Positions 60,929-64,000 of a DNA stretch of 64,000 bases are shown piece after piece. The notes under the pieces are model-generated. The model searched no databases. It had not been told where the DNA came from and worked only from the letters and a program-made list of their open reading frames with translations. Within the stretch, counting starts at the first letter, position 1; each line of letters opens with the position of its first letter. A program made the translations under genes and the position numbers. The stretch comes from Ga0077527 sp038316355 (GTDB taxonomy: Bacteria > Pseudomonadota > Gammaproteobacteria > Burkholderiales > SG8-41). The stretch lies in assembly GCA_038316355.1 (NCBI GenBank), contig JBBQAO010000004.1, positions 35,337 through 99,336 of the forward strand. Reading direction: 5' to 3'.

Positions 60929-61654
60929 ATGACGAAAGCGGTTGCCGAGGGCGTCGCTGCGCCTGTGCAGGCCTTGAAAGCACCGGTGCAGATTCCGCAA
61001 TACCTGGAGCAGATCTACTGGTGGGCCTATGTGCATCCGAATGCGGTGCGCGTGTTCGAACGGCAATGGCTGGTCAACCTGATCCTCTGGGGCAACTACA
61101 ACAAGCTGCGTGATGCAGTCTTTCGCGAGCTGCAGGTGCCGGTCACCGGCAAGGTGCTGCAGGTGGCCTGCGTGTATGGCGATTTCACGAACATGCTCGC
61201 GCGCCAGCTGGGGCCCCGCGGCACGCTCGATGTAGCCGATGTCGCTCCGGTGCAGCTTGACAACCTGAGGCGCAAGATTGATGGTCATCCGCGGGTGGCA
61301 TTACATCACCAGGATTCCGGCGACCTCGCCTTCACCGACGCCAGCTACGATTACGTGGTGCTGTTCTTCCTGCTGCACGAAATGCCGGAAGCGGTGCGCT
61401 TGCGAACCGTGGCCGAGGCGCTGCGGGTGGTGAAGCCCGGCGGCAAAGTCGTCTTTGTCGATTATCATTGCCCGGGCTGGTTCAACCCGTTCCGTTACGT
61501 GATGATGCCGATCCTCAGGTGGCTGGAGCCGTTTGCGATGGATCTGTGGCGAAGGGATATTGCCGATTGGGTGCCATCATCTTTAAAGCCCGCGCACATC
61601 GACAAGCTCACCTACTTCGGCGGGCTTTACCAGAAAGTGGTGATCAGGCGCTGA
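60929..61654 (+). CDS. rquA: Rhodoquinone biosynthesis protein RquA
   Basis: A 241-residue SAM-fold protein recognised as RquA, which converts ubiquinone to rhodoquinone. The opening YWWAYVHPNAVRVFERQWLVNLILWGNY and the altered SAM motif VACVYGDFTNMLA (VYGD at 82-85) are RquA features, as are DVAPVQLDNLRRK and FFLLHEMPE. Rhodoquinone has a low potential suited to reducing fumarate, so its place in the frd operon makes functional sense. It begins one base after frdD. Confidence 0.9.
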   Translation: MTKAVAEGVAAPVQALKAPVQIPQYLEQIYWWAYVHPNAVRVFERQWLVNLILWGNYNKLRDAVFRELQVPVTGKVLQVACVYGDFTNMLARQLGPRGTLDVADVAPVQLDNLRRKIDGHPRVALHHQDSGDLAFTDASYDYVVLFFLLHEMPEAVRLRTVAEALRVVKPGGKVVFVDYHCPGWFNPFRYVMMPILRWLEPFAMDLWRRDIADWVPSSLKPAHIDKLTYFGGLYQKVVIRR

Positions 61655-61702
61655 TAAGTGATGTTGCGGGTGCGTGCGCGCAGCCGGCCAAATGGCAGTC
61701 GA

Positions 61703-62377
61703 TCAGCGCGCCCCGGCCCTGATCAGTAACCGGGCGATGGCGTCCTGACCGCGCTGCGTGGCATGTGCCAGCGGACTTACCCTTTCACGGTCACCGAGAT
61801 TGACGTTGGCGCCGTGCTCAATCAGCAACCGGACGATTTCGACATGTGCGGGTCCGCCGTTGCCGAGAATGATGGCTTCGAGCAGTGCGGTCCAGCCGAG
61901 GTTGTTGACATGATTCAGGTTGATGCCGGATTTCACCAGCAGTCGCACGGTGTCGACGTGGCCGTAATGGCAGGCGGGAATCAGCGCAGTGCCGCCGTAG
62001 CGGTTGGTGCTCGACAGGTTGGCGCCGGCTGCGATTGCCAGGCGCACGATTTCGGTGTGGCCGCGGGCGCCGGCGAGCAGGAACGCGTTGTCATGGATCA
62101 TGTCCTTGGCGTTGACGTCTGCGCCGCGTTCAATGAGCAGTCGCGCCGCCTCAATCCGGCCTTCCTGGGTTGCGGCGAGCACGGCATTGCGGCCGCGTTC
62201 ATCGCGGCCGTTGACAGGGGTGTTGGCGTCGAGCAACCGGCGTATTGCGGCGGTATCGCCGCGTTCAGCGGCGGCGAGCAGGGCATCGGTTGAAGACAGT
62301 GCCGGCAGCGGCAGCAACAGGGCTGCGGCATACAGGCAGCGGAGCAGTGAGCGATGAAACAGGGGCATGGTTGACAT
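61703..62377 (-). CDS. Exported ankyrin-repeat protein
   Basis: A 224-residue protein with a signal peptide (to about residue 28, ALSS) and five to six ankyrin repeats (for example ARLLIERGADVNAKD and VRLLIEHGANVNLGD). Such proteins bind other proteins in the periplasm. Partner unknown; it converges on rquA. Confidence 0.85.
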   Translation of the reverse strand: MSTMPLFHRSLLRCLYAAALLLPLPALSSTDALLAAAERGDTAAIRRLLDANTPVNGRDERGRNAVLAATQEGRIEAARLLIERGADVNAKDMIHDNAFLLAGARGHTEIVRLAIAAGANLSSTNRYGGTALIPACHYGHVDTVRLLVKSGINLNHVNNLGWTALLEAIILGNGGPAHVEIVRLLIEHGANVNLGDRERVSPLAHATQRGQDAIARLLIRAGAR

Positions 62378-62471
62378 TTGCAGGTTTTCGCCCGGATCAG
62401 GCCTTGCCGATTTTACGCCGCGCGGATGATCTGTTCACGTGTGCTGCGGAAAACCGGCGCATCCAAACAAC

Positions 62472-62501
62472 ACGGCCCCGCAGATTAAGCTGCGGGGCCG
62501 T
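62472..62501 (-). terminator. Hairpin terminator downstream of a Bug receptor gene
   Basis: A 12-bp perfect stem ACGGCCCCGCAG with its complement and a 6-base loop. On the minus strand the stem is followed by GTTGTTTGG, only weakly T-rich. It sits 26 bases past the Bug gene stop. Confidence 0.75.
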
Positions 62502-62526
62502 GGATGCTGCGATTTTTAAGTGCGTG

Positions 62527-63483
62527 TCAGTCGGACTTGACGTTGGCTGCCTTGACGACTTCCGCCCACTCCGCCACTTCGCGTTTGAGCAGTTCGCCGA
62601 AGGCTTCCGGCGTGCCGCCCGCGGGCTCAAGACCGTCCTGTGCAATGCGTTTGGCGAAATCCGGATCCTTGATGGCCTTGTTGATTTCGCTGTTCAGCTT
62701 GTCGATGACCGCTTTCGGCGTGCCCTTGGGCGCGATCACGCCGTGCCAGTTGTTGACCTGGTACTTGTAACCGGCTTCCATTACCGTCGGTATGTCAGGC
62801 AGTGCCGGCAGGCGTTTGGGTGATGACACGGCGAGGCCGCGCAAACGTCCGTTTTGCATGTGGCCGATGACGGCGGATACCGCGGCGACCATCATCTGCG
62901 TGTTACCGGCAATGGTGTCAATCACGCCGGGACCCGTGCCCTTGTACGGGATGTGGGTGATTTTGATGCCGGTACGCAGTGCAAACAGTTCGGATGACAG
63001 ATGGGTGATGCCGCCGTTGCCGGTGCTGGCGTAGTTGAGCTGGCCAGGTTTGGATTTGGCCAGGGCCACCAGTTGTTTGACATCCTTCACCGGCAGCGAG
63101 GGATGGACGCTGATCACGTAGGGCCCGTTCTCGGTCTGGATCACAGGTGTCATGTCATTCAGTGCGTCGTATTTCATGTTCTTGTACAGGCTGGGCGAGG
63201 TGGTATAGCTGCCCGAAATCAGCAGCAGCGTGTAGCCGTCGGCGGGGGATTTCAGCGCGATTTCACTGCCCAGCGTACTGCCGGCACCGGGCCGGTTGTC
63301 GACCACGAACTGCTGGCCCGTGGCCTTGCTCAGCGGCGGAGCAATGGCGCGGGCGATGAAGTCAGATCCGCCGCCGGGGGCGAAGGGCACGATGACGCGC
63401 ACGGTTTTGGTCGGGTAATTCTGGGCGTGAGCAAGGGTGCCGTACACGCACAATGCGGCTGCTGCCAGTACACGGGTTTTCAT
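62527..63483 (-). CDS. Bug/TctC-family periplasmic solute-binding protein
   Basis: A 318-residue secreted receptor. The signal peptide ends near residue 20 (LAHAQ), then YPTKTVRVIVPFAPGGGSDFIARAIA. The ATG at 63483 follows a GAGGAG site. Conserved family segments include GAGSTLGSEIALKSPADGYTLL. The gene is divergent from another Bug gene. Confidence 0.92.
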   Translation of the reverse strand: MKTRVLAAAALCVYGTLAHAQNYPTKTVRVIVPFAPGGGSDFIARAIAPPLSKATGQQFVVDNRPGAGSTLGSEIALKSPADGYTLLLISGSYTTSPSLYKNMKYDALNDMTPVIQTENGPYVISVHPSLPVKDVKQLVALAKSKPGQLNYASTGNGGITHLSSELFALRTGIKITHIPYKGTGPGVIDTIAGNTQMMVAAVSAVIGHMQNGRLRGLAVSSPKRLPALPDIPTVMEAGYKYQVNNWHGVIAPKGTPKAVIDKLNSEINKAIKDPDFAKRIAQDGLEPAGGTPEAFGELLKREVAEWAEVVKAANVKSD

Positions 63484-63524
63484 GGTTGCACTCCTCGGGT
63501 AGGTAGTTATCATTGGTGAAGCCT

Positions 63525-63557
63525 GGAACAAACGCGGAACAAACGCGGAACAAACTG
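63525..63557. repeat. 11-bp tandem repeat, three copies
   Basis: Three copies of GGAACAAACGC (the third ends GGAACAAACTG) lie in the gap between two divergent Bug genes, 42 bases upstream of the minus-strand gene. Confidence 0.85.
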
Positions 63558-63712
63558 GTCTTTACCAATGTATCACAAGCCTGATGAGGACTTGCCTGCA
63601 AAGAGCACTGGGGCCTGCTGACTTGCGGGATTGACCGGGGGTGCAGCAACGGCCATCGTGCGTTATCCTAGCCCCGCAGTGCAAAAAAGCTTAATAAATA
63701 AAGGAGGAAACA

Positions 63713-64000
63713 ATGCCATTCATTTCTGTCAGCCTTAAATCATGGCCCTTGCTTCTGGCCGCCATCGGACTTGCCATTCCGGCCGGCGCCACGCAAGCGG
63801 CGGAAGAGAGTTATCCGAATCGTCCGGTGCGCATCGTGACACCCGCCGCGCCCGGCGGCACTACGGATTTCCTCGCCCGACTTCTGGCGGCGCATCTGTC
63901 GAAAACCTGGAACCAGCAGGCCATCGTCGACAATCGCGGCAGTGCCTCCGGCGTCAATGGCGCGCAGATTGTCCAGGAGTCGGCGCCGGACGGCTACACG
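63713..64000 (+). CDS. Bug/TctC-family periplasmic solute-binding protein (partial, cut by window edge)
   Basis: The first 96 codons of a fourth Bug receptor. The ATG has an AAGGAGG site five bases upstream. A signal peptide runs to about residue 30, then YPNRPVRIVTPAAPGGTTDFLARLLA. The rest is beyond the right edge. Confidence 0.9.
   Translation, partial: MPFISVSLKSWPLLLAAIGLAIPAGATQAAEESYPNRPVRIVTPAAPGGTTDFLARLLAAHLSKTWNQQAIVDNRGSASGVNGAQIVQESAPDGYT

Overview
This window reads as chromosome from a betaproteobacterium, most likely from or near the Burkholderiales. It is GC-rich, has beta-type gene neighbourhoods (dapA-bamC, suhB and trmJ head to head, cysE followed by iscR), and holds four genes for Bug/TctC-type periplasmic solute-binding receptors, a family strongly expanded in Burkholderiales. 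I saw no rRNA, tRNA or CRISPR array. Calls rest on reading the protein sequences by eye; no database search was run.

Layout. 1-3600: arsenic resistance operon on the minus strand (GAPDH, arsJ, arsR, arsC, acr3; acr3 runs off the left edge). 3727-12200: housekeeping genes (dapA, bamC, an MBL hydrolase, a low-complexity lipoprotein, a RoxA-like oxygenase, slyD, mutS). 12201-17293: accessory island with a tyrosine integrase, a Fic protein and an AbiE-type toxin-antitoxin pair. 17294-25603: catabolic and housekeeping genes (DadA-like oxidase, a Bug receptor, a racemase-like protein, an SDR, a TPR lipoprotein, a CocE-type hydrolase, suhB, trmJ). 25693-35010: cysE, then one long iron-sulfur operon mixing ISC and SUF parts (iscR, cysteine desulfurase, A-type carrier, sufBCDS, sufU, nfu, Rieske ferredoxin). 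35183-47953: Bug receptor, membrane hydrolase, small cytochrome c cluster, serB, ynfA, prfC, two frameshifted genes, mfd. 48268-50788: sugar dehydrogenase-like protein and an AT-rich three-gene module resembling a HigB/XRE toxin-antitoxin system. 50898-57478: a rhodanese, cupin-rubredoxin and TauD-like dioxygenase set, then transporters and a dehydrogenase. 57588-61654: frdABCD-rquA, which predicts rhodoquinol-dependent fumarate respiration, with an FNR-like box in front. 61703-64000: ankyrin protein and two Bug receptors, the last one cut by the window edge.

How the genes fit together. The arsenic operon offers two detoxification routes: reduction of arsenate (ArsC) with arsenite export (Acr3), and arsenylation of a triose phosphate (GAPDH) with export of the product (ArsJ). 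The iron-sulfur operon supplies clusters that the fumarate reductase and the Rieske and rubredoxin proteins would need. The frd-rquA operon indicates a lifestyle that includes low oxygen.

Intergenic DNA is rich in repeats: 15-bp and 8-bp tandem arrays, a 129-bp MITE-like element with a 4-bp target duplication, REP-like palindromes and paired ATTCCGGC hairpins. Two of these repeats appear to have entered protein-coding 5' ends (5865-5984 and 48250-48270).
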